A DNA stretch of 64,000 bases from JARYLZ01 sp964388275 (lineage in GTDB: Bacteria; Bacteroidota; Ignavibacteria; SZUA-365). Under the pieces are notes generated by a model. The model saw nothing but the letters and a program-made list of their open reading frames with translations. It ran no database searches and was not told the DNA's origin. The stretch lies in assembly GCA_964388275.1 (NCBI GenBank), contig CAYLZD010000018.1:1-64000 (forward strand). Direction: 5' to 3'. Numbering within the stretch: the first letter of the stretch is position 1; each line of letters starts with the position of its first letter. A program made the translations under genes and the position numbers. Positions 1-8,477 of this stretch are shown piece by piece.

Positions 1-653
1 CTGTCGTCCACCGCGAAGTGCACCACGCAGCGGCCGAACTCGAACAGCCGCTCGCGCGGATCGCGGTCGCGCTTGTACTGCTGCACGGCGTCCTCGACCG
101 TCTGCTTGGTGAGGCTGTTCTTCAGCTCGAAGGTGGCGATGGGCAGGCCGTTGATGAACAGGCACAGGTCGAGCGCGCGACGCGTCTCGTCCGTGCTGTA
201 GGCGAGCTGGCGGGTGATCGAGAAGCGGTTCTCGGCGTGCAGTTTCTCGGCTTTGGCGTTGCCCGGCGACGGCGTGCCGTAGAACAGGTCGAAGTGCACC
301 GGCCCGTGGTCCACACCCTTGCGCAGCACATCGATCACGCCGCGCTTGCCGATCTCGCCGGAGAGGCGGGCGAGGAACTTGAGGCGGTTGATGTCCCTGG
401 CGTCGGCCGCGCCGGCCAGCGCCAGCTTCTTGAACGCCTCGGGCTGCGTGGCGCGCAGGAAGGCGAAGAGCTGCGGCACGTCGAGCGCGTGGGCGCGGTC
501 GTAATCCTGCGCGCTTCCGGCCGTGTACCCGGTGCCGCCGTAGGGAGGCGGCCGCTCGGCAACCCTGTCCGGCGCGACGGCGAGACCGTCCGTGCCGGTC
601 ATATGCCGCATGATCAGCGTTTCGAGGCCTTTTTCGGAGGTGTCGGTGGTCAT
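1..653 (-). CDS. hsdR: Type I restriction enzyme R subunit, N-terminal part (cut by window edge)
   Basis: The reading frame starts at an ATG at 653 and runs off the left edge after 217 codons. HsdR is the motor and nuclease subunit of type I restriction enzymes: it translocates DNA with a helicase core and cuts it with a PD-(D/E)xK nuclease. Only the nuclease region is visible. The residues LDLCLFINGLPIATFELKNS (about 161-180) supply the conserved Asp and the ExK pair of the PD-(D/E)xK fold, followed by the QxxxY-type segment AVQQYKRDRDP. The helicase motifs would lie beyond the window. It is the last visible gene of an operon that includes hsdM and hsdS. The first six residues, MTTDTS, are the same as those of the ATPase gene just upstream, which suggests a rearranged junction. 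Confidence 0.9.
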   Translation of the reverse strand, partial: MTTDTSEKGLETLIMRHMTGTDGLAVAPDRVAERPPPYGGTGYTAGSAQDYDRAHALDVPQLFAFLRATQPEAFKKLALAGAADARDINRLKFLARLSGEIGKRGVIDVLRKGVDHGPVHFDLFYGTPSPGNAKAEKLHAENRFSITRQLAYSTDETRRALDLCLFINGLPIATFELKNSLTKQTVEDAVQQYKRDRDPRERLFEFGRCVVHFAVDD

Positions 654-786
654 GCGGCGACCCATCTGCCGATCAAGTACCCATCAACTACCGATGGATG
701 CTCTAACTCCTGCAGAATCAACAGGTTCGTAGCTTCGCCTCCACGGAGTGCGTGTCGCCCCATCAAGTACCCATCAAGTACGCGGA
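654..786. repeat. Short direct repeats between hsdR and the AlbA-type ATPase gene
   Basis: Two short blocks share the sequence ATCAAGTACCCATCAA(G/C)TAC, one near 672-692 and one near 761-781. In the second block, ATCAAGTACCC and ATCAAGTACGC also form a tandem pair. They flank the only real gap in an otherwise overlapping operon, so they may be recombination debris. No function can be assigned. Confidence 0.45.
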
Positions 787-2274
787 TCATCTGCTTCCCT
801 CCGATAAGGCGGCCCAGAACGGTAGGTACCGCATCAGCTTGGGGGCCGCCGCGGGGTCCGCCGGCACGATGGCCCCAGCCTCGACGGCCTCCCGGATCAG
901 CCGGGAAACGGTGGAACGGTTCTGTACCTCCACGCCGAAACGCGCCCGCAGGGAGGTGTTCGTCATCTCCTGCCGCGTCACATAGCGCAGGCAGGCGTGC
1001 AGATAGCACGCCCGAATCCGATCCGGCTTGTCCATATCCTTCAACGCCCGGCGCGCAAACAGCACAGCCCGGGTAAACCCTTCAGGGGTCTCGAACAGCG
1101 GAGCCGGCAACTGAAACAGCTCGATCTGGGCCACCACCTTATCGATCCCGCTCCCGCGCTCCTCACAGAACCGGAACCGCCGCATCAACGAAGCCAGAGC
1201 CTCGTTGCGCGACTTCGGCGGCGTGTCCACGAAGCGCTGGGTATCGACCAGTGGTTCGCCGGGGTTGGTGACCTCGATGCGGTCGTCGAAGATCTCCACC
1301 ATCGGTCCCGCACCGGTAACGAAGAAGTCCTGATGGATCAGCGCATTGGCGATCAGCTCGCGAACCGCCAGCTGGGGAAACTTCGACACGGTCCGGCGCA
1401 GGGCCGGCCCGATGACCTCGGTGGAGGGCAGCAGGCCATTCACCGAGTCGATCAACCCCTCGAAATCGTTGGCGTAACCCTTGCCGATCACCTGCTCCCG
1501 AATCGTCTCGGTGCGACCCGCCCCGCGATACTGGATCACCCGCAGTGCCTTGCGCCGCAGGGCGCGGAACTCCTCCAGCCGCTTGGCGAACAGGATCGCC
1601 CCCAGGTGGGTGATGTTCCAGCCGCCGGCCTCGCAGGGCCGAATCAGGTCATCGTCCGCCAATGCCCGGAAGATGCCGTCGCGATTGGCCGGCAGCGGCA
1701 GCTCCAGCAGGTCGAAGTACGCTGGATAATCCAGCAGGCGCAAGACCTCGTCTGCACTAATCCGTTCGACGGCAGTCAAGTCCTCAAAAGGGATCTGATC
1801 GAAGATGCGCCACAGGGCGCGTTCACGGTCTGGCGCTTCTTTCAAAGGTTTCTTCACCGCACCAATGCGGATGAACTCCTCTGACTGGAATCGCACGGGG
1901 TGCCGAAACGCCCGGCCGATTTCCAGCAGCACCACGCGCAGGCCCTCCAGCGTCACCTCGTGGAAGCGGAAGTGAATCTTCGGTGTGAGTAGCCGCAGCA
2001 ACCAGGTCTCCAGCGGTTCGTTCCCCTTTTTGGCCACGGCGGGAGAGAACTCGGTGCCCGCGATGCGATGAGTCTGGTCTTCGACGCCCCAGACCAGATA
2101 GGCGAAGGCCTTGCCATTGAAGGCGGCCGCATTGGCCAGGGCTGAAAGATACTCGCCAATCTCCTGTGGATCGGCGTTGTTGACCTTGAACTCGACCCAC
2201 TCGGTTTCCTGAGGCAGCTTGCACAGTTCCCGAAGCAGACCAACCAGATAGGCATTACTGGTATCGGTGGTCAT
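787..2274 (-). CDS. AlbA_2/Schlafen-type ATP-binding protein embedded in the hsd operon
   Basis: A 495-residue protein. The N-terminus carries the AlbA_2 (Schlafen-like) signature ETEWVEFKVNNADPQEIG (about 23-40) followed by YLSALANAAAFNGKAFAYLV. The middle matches the GHKL-type HATPase_c_4 fold: ELIANALIHQDF (about 306-317) is the N box and EERGSGIDKV (about 371-380) is a G-rich box. The C-terminus resembles a winged helix (FGVEVQNRSTVSRLIREAVEAG). Members are usually annotated as transcriptional regulators or ATP-dependent DNA helicases, but the biochemical role is mostly unknown. Such genes recur inside type I restriction loci. The ATG at 2274 overlaps the end of the preceding small ORF by 4 bases, so it is probably translationally coupled. 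A regulatory or accessory defence role is inference. Confidence 0.8.
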   Translation of the reverse strand: MTTDTSNAYLVGLLRELCKLPQETEWVEFKVNNADPQEIGEYLSALANAAAFNGKAFAYLVWGVEDQTHRIAGTEFSPAVAKKGNEPLETWLLRLLTPKIHFRFHEVTLEGLRVVLLEIGRAFRHPVRFQSEEFIRIGAVKKPLKEAPDRERALWRIFDQIPFEDLTAVERISADEVLRLLDYPAYFDLLELPLPANRDGIFRALADDDLIRPCEAGGWNITHLGAILFAKRLEEFRALRRKALRVIQYRGAGRTETIREQVIGKGYANDFEGLIDSVNGLLPSTEVIGPALRRTVSKFPQLAVRELIANALIHQDFFVTGAGPMVEIFDDRIEVTNPGEPLVDTQRFVDTPPKSRNEALASLMRRFRFCEERGSGIDKVVAQIELFQLPAPLFETPEGFTRAVLFARRALKDMDKPDRIRACYLHACLRYVTRQEMTNTSLRARFGVEVQNRSTVSRLIREAVEAGAIVPADPAAAPKLMRYLPFWAALSEGSR

Positions 2275-2501
2275 CTCGCAGCCTCCTCTTCGGCGGTTTC
2301 GATTTCATCGCCCAGGTCGGCGTCGCCTTCGACCAATTCCAGCGGCGCCTCGTCGGGCAGCAACACCGAGGCGTGGTGTTCCGTCAGGCGTTTCTTGTCT
2401 GGCGACGGCGCCGCCTTCCAATCCAGCTCGTTCAGTTCGTGCCTCGGCGGCTCCAGACTTGCCCTCAGCAAGTCCAAGGCTTTGGTTATCCAGGTTTTCA
2501 T
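2271..2501 (-). CDS. Small chimeric ORF: AlbA-family N-terminus joined to an HsdS-like acidic tail
   Basis: A 76-residue ORF. Its first half, including SLEPPRHELNELDWK and SPDKKRLTEH, resembles the conserved start of another AlbA-domain protein subfamily, where the sequence would continue into a nucleotide-binding region. Here it stops after LTEH and switches to VLLPDEAPLELVEGDADLG plus a run of Asp and Glu. That tail resembles the acidic end of HsdS proteins, including the HsdS encoded here, which ends in ARLPDEAASDTAEDDAD plus more acidic residues. I read this as the scar of a deletion or recombination between an albA-type gene and an hsdS gene. It overlaps its neighbours by ATGA at both ends and may still be translated. 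Confidence 0.45.
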   Translation of the reverse strand: MKTWITKALDLLRASLEPPRHELNELDWKAAPSPDKKRLTEHHASVLLPDEAPLELVEGDADLGDEIETAEEEAAR

Positions 2502-2623
2502 GAGGACGTTTTCGACTCAAATAAGAACTCATTTAACAGAAAGAACTTACATTGCCTGGGCGGTAGACGCTCAAATAAGATTTCCGGCCCCGTCGTCGAC
2601 TTTTGGCGGTGCGCGGCACTCAT
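2498..2623 (-). CDS. Small ORF coupled to hsdS, unknown
   Basis: A 41-residue ORF that starts in an ATGA overlap with the hsdS stop codon and ends in an ATGA overlap with the next ORF. It reads MSAAHRQKSTTGPEILFERL and then a Phe- and Leu-rich end. No domain is recognisable. The direct repeat CTCAAATAAGA occurs twice on the plus strand, near 2516 and 2569, inside this ORF. It may be only a spacer left by rearrangement, since the next ORF is chimeric, but the start and stop overlaps on both sides keep translation coupling possible. Confidence 0.3.
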   Translation of the reverse strand: MSAAHRQKSTTGPEILFERLPPRQCKFFLLNEFLFESKTSS

Positions 2624-3590
2624 GTTTCTACCTCCTCTTCGTCAGCGGCTTCGGGGTCGAGGCTCGGATCGGCGTCGTCCTCGGCGGTGTCGGATGCGGC
2701 TTCGTCGGGCAGCCGGGCCGCCGCCTCCCGCACATCGAGCTTGCCGGTCACTACGTCCGCAACGAGGCGGTTGCGGTACTCGCGTAGGAGGGCGATTTCG
2801 CGTTCGAGGCGGGCGATNNNNNNNNNNNNNNNNNNNNNNNNNNNNNNNNNNNNNNNNNNNNNNNNNNNNNNNNNNNNNNNNNNNNNNNNNNNNNNNNNNN
2901 NNNNNNNNNNNNNNNNNCGGAGGGGTCGAGGCCCGCCTTCGCCGCGGCTTCGGCGGGTAAACCGCGGGTGACGGCGCGGTGGATGATGGCCTGCTTCTGC
3001 TCGCCCAGCAGCGCCATCACCTTCCGCTTCGCCCGGATCGCCCGCTCCAGCTTCCCCGTAGCCCAGTCCAGAAACCGCACAATCGCCGCCTGCTCGGAGG
3101 GAGGGGGGAGCGGCATGAACGCTCGACTCAGGCGCTCGTAGTCGATGTTCTGTCCTTCACGTATGCCTGTCACAAACAATGTCAGGCTTCTGATGAAAAC
3201 GGCCGACTTGAAATACGATTTGAAATACCTCGGCTCGAAGTCATCAAGCGGACGAAGCACAGTGTATGCAGGGCTAATGATCCCACGTGCATGTGAGACC
3301 TCGATACCGCCTTGAAACGACCTGAGGCTGATGACGAAGTCGCCAACCTCAACGAGCTTCAGATTCTCAAGACCGTTCATGGCGGTCACCGTGCGTAGCT
3401 CGTAGTCCTCCTTTCGGACGACACCCTTGCTTTGCGTTGCCGCAAGCAGCGGTTCATTCGGAAATCCCTTTTGCGCCCTTTCCTTGAAAAGGAACTTCAT
3501 CCGTCGTACATCCCAATGCTCCGGCACCTGGCCAAGCCACGGCAACCCCGAGTCCTTGTACTCGGTATAAGGCTTGAGGTCGGAGATCAT
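2620..3590 (-). CDS. hsdS: Type I restriction-modification specificity subunit, interrupted by an assembly gap
   Basis: HsdS recognises the DNA target and bridges two HsdM and the HsdR subunits. The N-terminal part has DSGLPWLGQVPEHWDVRRMK, the standard start of a target-recognition domain, followed by MPLPPPSEQAAIVRFLD and a long helical spacer. After the 100-N gap the conserved helix continues as IARLEREIALLREYRNRLVA and then DVVTGKLDVREAAARLPDEA before an acidic tail, stopping at 2620-2622. The two sides of the gap are in different frames if 100 N is taken literally. Only one target-recognition domain is visible, whereas HsdS normally has two. The gap therefore probably hides several hundred bases with the second domain. 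The start at 3590 overlaps the upstream gene by 4 bases. Confidence 0.85.
2818..2917. other. Assembly gap (100 N) inside hsdS
   Basis: Exactly 100 undetermined bases, a conventional placeholder rather than a measured length. The hsdS frame is not continuous across it, so the true length differs from 100 and is probably larger. Confidence 0.99.
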
Positions 3591-6178
3591 ACTCTGTATC
3601 CCTTGACGCGCTTGAACCAGTTCTCGACGAGGCGAAGTTCCTCGGCGAGCTTGTCAATGTCAGGGGCGACGTAGTTGACAGCGACGCTCTTGTCGTGACG
3701 CTTCGCCCACTGCGAGGTTCGTCCGTAGCTGCCCTCGAACTCCCGGTGATCCTCGTCGGAGAAGCGAGCCAGGACCTTCACCATCATCGGGCGCACCTCG
3801 AGGCCGCCTTCCGCCAGCACCGGCCCGACGATCTCCTGACTGAAGATGCGCTCCCACGTCTCGGATAGGTTCCCGGCCCAGACGGCCACGGCATCGTCGT
3901 ACTGTTTCTCATCCCAGGTGCCGGCCTCGATCCTGATCCGGCCGAGCTCCTGCCGCAGCTCGTTGAGGCGCGCGGGGACGTCTTTGGCCTTCCATGGGTG
4001 CTTCGTGGTGCAGGCGCCTGGCTTTCGCTCGTCCGCTCGGCTTCTCGTCACCGACCGCTCTGCGACTGAAACTCCCTTCGCACATGCCTCGCGCTTGAGA
4101 TCTGCCACGAACGCCACGTCGTGGGTAAAGAGAATGACCTGGCGATTCTCAGCGAGTGCCACTAGTCGTGTAGCGACGAGGTCACGGCGGATGTGATCGA
4201 GCGACGTCACGGGGTCATCAAGAATGAGCGCCGAATTCGAGCCGTCAAGGTGAGCCTCGGTGAAGAATGCCGCCAGCCCCAGCGCCGTCCGCTCGCCTTC
4301 GCTCAACACCCGTGGCAGCGTAACCTGCTGGCGCGCCCCGACGAGCTTGGGCTGGTGGAGCAGAGCTCCCTTGTCCGCGCGGGTACGGGTGATCGTCACC
4401 CGTTCGAGCCGGAGCCTTTCCGTCTCCCTCGTGAAACTGTCGCGGACGATTTCGGTGATGCTCTCCTCGGAGAGTTCGAGAATCTTCTTCGTGATACCTG
4501 TCGTCGCCGCAGCACTCTTCGCGGCTTCGAGCGCCTCGCGCTCCTTGAGTCTTGCGATCTCTTTGACGATGGCCGGTCGGGACTTCTTGACCTGCTCCAG
4601 CAGCTCGAGCTCTGTTCGCCTGGCGATGAGAGCCGCAAGCTGCTTCTGAATCTCCTCTGGGTTCCCTAGCTCCTCAGCTGCCGCCCTGGCGGCGTCGCTG
4701 GCTCCCGTGAGACGGGCGATTATCGGACCCTGGTCGATTCCGATCTGGGGCACTGCTTGCTGGTTGGACAGTGCCTCGCGTAGCTGTTCGCTCGCGGCCT
4801 CGTACTTCGAAAGGACTTCGCGCACCCCAGCGACGACTTCGCCATTCGCGTCTTCGACATCCTTGAGGTTGGTCGAGACGACGTCGGGTGAGACCATCAG
4901 GCGTCCTAGAGCCGCGACTTCCTGCTCGTAGGTGCGCTTCGCGGCCTGCAGTCGGATTTGTGTGTCATTTCGGACGAACTCGTCGAAGCGCACCAAGCGA
5001 TCCCGAGCCGACGCCTCCATAGACTGCTGGCACAGAACGCAGCGGCACTCCTCGCCCAGGAACGGGAAGTCCTGGTCCGGATAGGCGTGCTGCTTCGAGA
5101 AGCGCTGGGCCGCCTCCCACAACTCTTTCCAGGGAGAGCTTCCAACTCCCGGTAGGGGCTCCGATTCGAAGGACCGCGCGAGCAGCGTCGCAGCCTCTTC
5201 GAGAGTCATGACCGCAGCCTGGTACTCGCGAAGCCTCGCCAGACCCGCGCTGCCCATCGCGGCGTCCAGGCTCTCGAGATGCGTGCGCAGCGCTACGAGC
5301 TTCTCGCTTTGGCGGGTGAGTTGCTGGCGGATCTTCGTCGTATCAGCACTGCGCAGGCGCGCTTCTTGGCCCTTGAGGTCCTCGATGGTCTCCTTGGCTG
5401 CGTCGAACCTTGCGATCAGCGCGTCAAGCGCCTCGATTGACGAGCCCCCTGATAGGGACACGAGAAACCGGCCCGCGTCACCTTCTTGCGCCGCGTCGGG
5501 AACGGCAGGCAGCTGATTGGCCGAAGTGCCGTTCTCCGCAAGCTTGGCGTCGATACGCGCGCGGACCGCCACGCAGGCCTCGATCAGTCCATCCATGACG
5601 AAAAGGGCGGACGGCCGGTACGGGAAATCCGACTCACTCGCGATGTAAGCACCGCCGCAAGCCGCATCGTAGAAGAGCATGCGCTGCAGCTCCGGCCGGG
5701 ATGATTCGGGCCAGGCAAGCGACTCGTCCGCGTCACCGATCCGGACGGACAGTACTGCGGTCGGCTTTGCCAAGGACGTATCACGGAAGACGTCTGTCAG
5801 GACATCCTCTTGGTGACGAGCCCGGGTGATGCGCTTGAGCAACCTCGCGTAGCCGGACTTGCCGCTGCCGTTGTCGCCATAGACGATCGTCATCCCCTGC
5901 TGCTCGAAGGTCAGGGGCTCCTGCGATTCCAAGGCGTTGACGTGTTCAGGCTTCGCGATCGCCACGAGGCAAACAGGAAGGTCCTCAGGCGCCGCCTGCG
6001 GGAGCTGCTCGAGCCCGAACTGTGGAGGCGGGAGTTCCTTCGCTTTGACGATGTCTTCGACCAATATCTCGTAATCACCATCAGAAAGCACATCGCCCGC
6101 TGCCACCCGGCGCATGACCTCTCGTTGCCAAGCGGGGCGCTCCTTGCTCCAGCTGACGATCTCTTCCTCAAGCGCCAT
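3587..6178 (-). CDS. AAA_13 ATPase with zinc hook, RloC/PrrC-like anticodon nuclease candidate
   Basis: An 863-residue ABC-type ATPase of the AAA_13 class between hsdM and hsdS. Visible: Walker A GDNGSGKS (101-108), coiled-coil stretches, a CxxC zinc hook in EECRCVLCQQ (C380, C383), a second coiled coil, ABC signature LSEGER (625-630), Walker B SALILDDP (649-656), D-loop SLD and H-loop FTHD (684-687). The C-terminal 100 residues contain LSETWERIFSQE and later WAKRHDKS, which could supply the Arg, Glu and His of a HEPN-type anticodon nuclease. RloC and PrrC have this order, and PrrC is known to sit inside hsd operons as a guard that cuts tRNA when the restriction enzyme is inhibited. The Arg-Glu spacing here is five rather than the four I recall for PrrC, so nuclease activity is inferred. 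It overlaps hsdM by 11 bases. Confidence 0.72.
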   Translation of the reverse strand: MALEEEIVSWSKERPAWQREVMRRVAAGDVLSDGDYEILVEDIVKAKELPPPQFGLEQLPQAAPEDLPVCLVAIAKPEHVNALESQEPLTFEQQGMTIVYGDNGSGKSGYARLLKRITRARHQEDVLTDVFRDTSLAKPTAVLSVRIGDADESLAWPESSRPELQRMLFYDAACGGAYIASESDFPYRPSALFVMDGLIEACVAVRARIDAKLAENGTSANQLPAVPDAAQEGDAGRFLVSLSGGSSIEALDALIARFDAAKETIEDLKGQEARLRSADTTKIRQQLTRQSEKLVALRTHLESLDAAMGSAGLARLREYQAAVMTLEEAATLLARSFESEPLPGVGSSPWKELWEAAQRFSKQHAYPDQDFPFLGEECRCVLCQQSMEASARDRLVRFDEFVRNDTQIRLQAAKRTYEQEVAALGRLMVSPDVVSTNLKDVEDANGEVVAGVREVLSKYEAASEQLREALSNQQAVPQIGIDQGPIIARLTGASDAARAAAEELGNPEEIQKQLAALIARRTELELLEQVKKSRPAIVKEIARLKEREALEAAKSAAATTGITKKILELSEESITEIVRDSFTRETERLRLERVTITRTRADKGALLHQPKLVGARQQVTLPRVLSEGERTALGLAAFFTEAHLDGSNSALILDDPVTSLDHIRRDLVATRLVALAENRQVILFTHDVAFVADLKREACAKGVSVAERSVTRSRADERKPGACTTKHPWKAKDVPARLNELRQELGRIRIEAGTWDEKQYDDAVAVWAGNLSETWERIFSQEIVGPVLAEGGLEVRPMMVKVLARFSDEDHREFEGSYGRTSQWAKRHDKSVAVNYVAPDIDKLAEELRLVENWFKRVKGYRV

Positions 6179-8477
6179 GCGTGGACCTCTTCAGTAACCC
6201 ATCCAGCAGCCCCTCGGCTTCCTTCTCGATGGCGAGAATGTCGGCGCTGATCTCCTCCAGCGTGCGCAGCGGCTGCGGTTTGTAGAAGTGCCGCGTGAAG
6301 CTGACCTCGTAGCCGATCTTGGTGGCGCCGTCCTTGATCCACGCATCCGGCGTGTAGGGCAGAACCTCGCGGCGGATGAAGGCCTCGATGCCGCCGTCCT
6401 CCAGTAGCGGCACCTGCTCGGTGTCGCGCAGGTCGGAGTCGGGCTCGTACTCGACGACGGCGCGCTTGCCGTCCACGGCCGTCTCGAACAGGCCGTGCAG
6501 CGGGTCGGCCTTGGCCTTGCCTGGCTTGTGCACCTTGGCGATGACAGGCGGCGCGGTCTCGACGCGCCGGCTCACGGCCTTGAGGATCTGCTTCAGCTCG
6601 GCTGCGGCTAGCTTGATGCCGGCCTTGTCGAGCGCCGCGGCCACGTGGTCGCGGAACAGGTTGTGGTCCTCGAACAGCGCGTCGCCCAGCGCTACGCGCA
6701 GCTTGGTGGCGACTTCCACCAGGCGGCCGTCGCGCTCCCAGGTCCTGGGGTCGAGCAGCTTTTTGCGCTTCTTCTCTGGCAGGCCCTTCCTGGCGCTGCC
6801 GCCCTCTTCGTCGTCGCCCTCGTCTTCGTCGCTGCCCCAGTCGGCCAGGCGCTTCTCCAGCGCGGGGTAGACCCTGGGGAAGCGGGTGAAGAGGTCGTCG
6901 CCGAACTCGTCGTAGAGCGCCGCGCGGATGTCCTCGTCACCCGAGGTGAAGCGCAGCGTCCCGATGGCCTTGAGCGTGAGCCGGCTGTGCAGGCGCAGCG
7001 GGCGCTCGACCGTGACTTTCCAGTAGCCAAAGGCGGCATTGGGGAAGATCTTCGACTCGGGGGTCTCCTTGAAGTCGAGGAAAGTGCGGCTGATGCGCTC
7101 GATGTCCTCGTGCGAGAGCTCGCAGTTCTTCTTGCCGAGGTTCTTGCGCAACGGCTTGAACCACTGGCTGGCGTCGATGAGCTGCACCTTGCCCTTGCGA
7201 TGGGAGGGCTTCCTGTTCGACAGCACCCAGACGTAGGTGGCGATGCCGGTGTTGTAGAAGAGGTTGAGCGGCAGCGCGACGATGGCCTCGAGCCGGTCGT
7301 TCTCGATCAGCCAGCGGCGGATGTTGCTCTCGCCCTGGCCCGCGTCGCCGGTGAAGAGCGACGAGCCGTTGTGGACCTCGGCGATGCGGCTGCCGAGCGC
7401 CGACTTCCCGTTCATCTTCGAGGCCATGTTGGCGAGGAAGAGCATCTGCCCGTCGCTGGAGCGCGTGACGAGCGACAGCTCCTCGCCCTGGTGCATCACC
7501 TTGAAGCGCGGGTCGCGCATGCCGTCCTTGCCGCCCATCGCCTCGAGGTCCTTCTTCCAGCTCTTCCCGTAGGGCGGATTGGCGAGCATGAAGTCGAACT
7601 CCTGCGCGGGGAAGGCGTCGTGGGACAGCGTGGACCACTCCGCGCCGCCGACGATGTGGTCGGCGCTCTCGCCTTCGCCCTTGAGCAGCATATCGGCCTT
7701 GCAGACGGCGTAGGTCTCGGGATTGATCTCCTGTCCGTACAGCAGGCACTTGACCTGCCGGCCGCGCTTGTCGCCGATGGCTGTGAGCGTCTCCTCGGCA
7801 ACTGTGAGCATGCCCCCTGTACCGCAGGCGCAGTCGTAGAGCAGGTAGGTGCCTGACTTGATTTGGTCCTCGATCGGCAGGAACACGAGGTTCGCCATAA
7901 GGCGCACGGCGTCGCGCGGCGTCCAGTGCTCGCCCGCCTCCTCGTTGTTCTCCTCGTTGAACTTGCGCACCAGTTCCTCGAAGACCGTGCCCATCGAGTG
8001 GTTGTCGATGCCGGCCGGCGAGAGGTCGATGTCCGGGTCGAGGAACTTGTTTATCAGCGTGCCGATGGCGTCGGCCTTGGACAGCGTCTGGAGCTGGTTG
8101 CGGAACTTGAAGTTGTCGAGGATGTCCTGGACATTGGGCGAGAAGCCGTTCAGGTAGTCCTCGAAGTCGGCCAGCAGTTGCTGCTGGCTGCCGCGCGACT
8201 TGAGATCGCGCAGCGTGAACTTCGAGGTGTTGTAGAAGGCCTGCCCCGCCGCGTCGCACAGAGCGGCGCTCTGCTCGGTGATGCGCGCCTCGTCGAGCAT
8301 CTTCTTGGTCTCGAGCACCTTCTTCTTGGTCGGCTCGAGCACCGCGTCCATGCGTCGGATGACGCACATTGGAAGAATGACGTCCGGGTATTTCCCGCGC
8401 TTGAAGAGGTCGCGAAGGACGTCGTCGGCGATGCCCCAGATGAAGGAGACGATTTTATTGTGCGTTGCCTGGTCCAC
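6168..8477 (-). CDS. hsdM: Type I restriction-modification DNA methyltransferase subunit
   Basis: A 769-residue N6-adenine methyltransferase subunit. The N-terminal HsdM bundle (about 1-150) is followed by EHWTPRDAVRLM, SAM-binding motif I YDCACGTGG (about 214-222) and catalytic motif IV NPPYGKSW (about 300-307). The protein is longer than the common 500-residue HsdM. The extra C-terminal part holds an acidic low-complexity stretch (DEDEGDDEEGG) and a coiled end (TLEEISADILAIEKEAEGLL), as seen in the larger HsdM subfamily. It is the first gene of the operon, and the downstream ATPase gene begins inside its last codons. A perfect hairpin lies 27 bases before the start codon. Confidence 0.93.
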   Translation of the reverse strand: MDQATHNKIVSFIWGIADDVLRDLFKRGKYPDVILPMCVIRRMDAVLEPTKKKVLETKKMLDEARITEQSAALCDAAGQAFYNTSKFTLRDLKSRGSQQQLLADFEDYLNGFSPNVQDILDNFKFRNQLQTLSKADAIGTLINKFLDPDIDLSPAGIDNHSMGTVFEELVRKFNEENNEEAGEHWTPRDAVRLMANLVFLPIEDQIKSGTYLLYDCACGTGGMLTVAEETLTAIGDKRGRQVKCLLYGQEINPETYAVCKADMLLKGEGESADHIVGGAEWSTLSHDAFPAQEFDFMLANPPYGKSWKKDLEAMGGKDGMRDPRFKVMHQGEELSLVTRSSDGQMLFLANMASKMNGKSALGSRIAEVHNGSSLFTGDAGQGESNIRRWLIENDRLEAIVALPLNLFYNTGIATYVWVLSNRKPSHRKGKVQLIDASQWFKPLRKNLGKKNCELSHEDIERISRTFLDFKETPESKIFPNAAFGYWKVTVERPLRLHSRLTLKAIGTLRFTSGDEDIRAALYDEFGDDLFTRFPRVYPALEKRLADWGSDEDEGDDEEGGSARKGLPEKKRKKLLDPRTWERDGRLVEVATKLRVALGDALFEDHNLFRDHVAAALDKAGIKLAAAELKQILKAVSRRVETAPPVIAKVHKPGKAKADPLHGLFETAVDGKRAVVEYEPDSDLRDTEQVPLLEDGGIEAFIRREVLPYTPDAWIKDGATKIGYEVSFTRHFYKPQPLRTLEEISADILAIEKEAEGLLDGLLKRSTHGA

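Noticed and set aside
650..1009. Minus-strand ORF of 119 codons between hsdR and the ATPase gene
   Set aside because: It overlaps the C-terminal coding part of the ATPase in another frame and consists of the short direct repeats; no domain.
6645..7856. Plus-strand ORF of 403 codons
   Set aside because: Antisense to the hsdM catalytic region, which has clear SAM and NPPY motifs.
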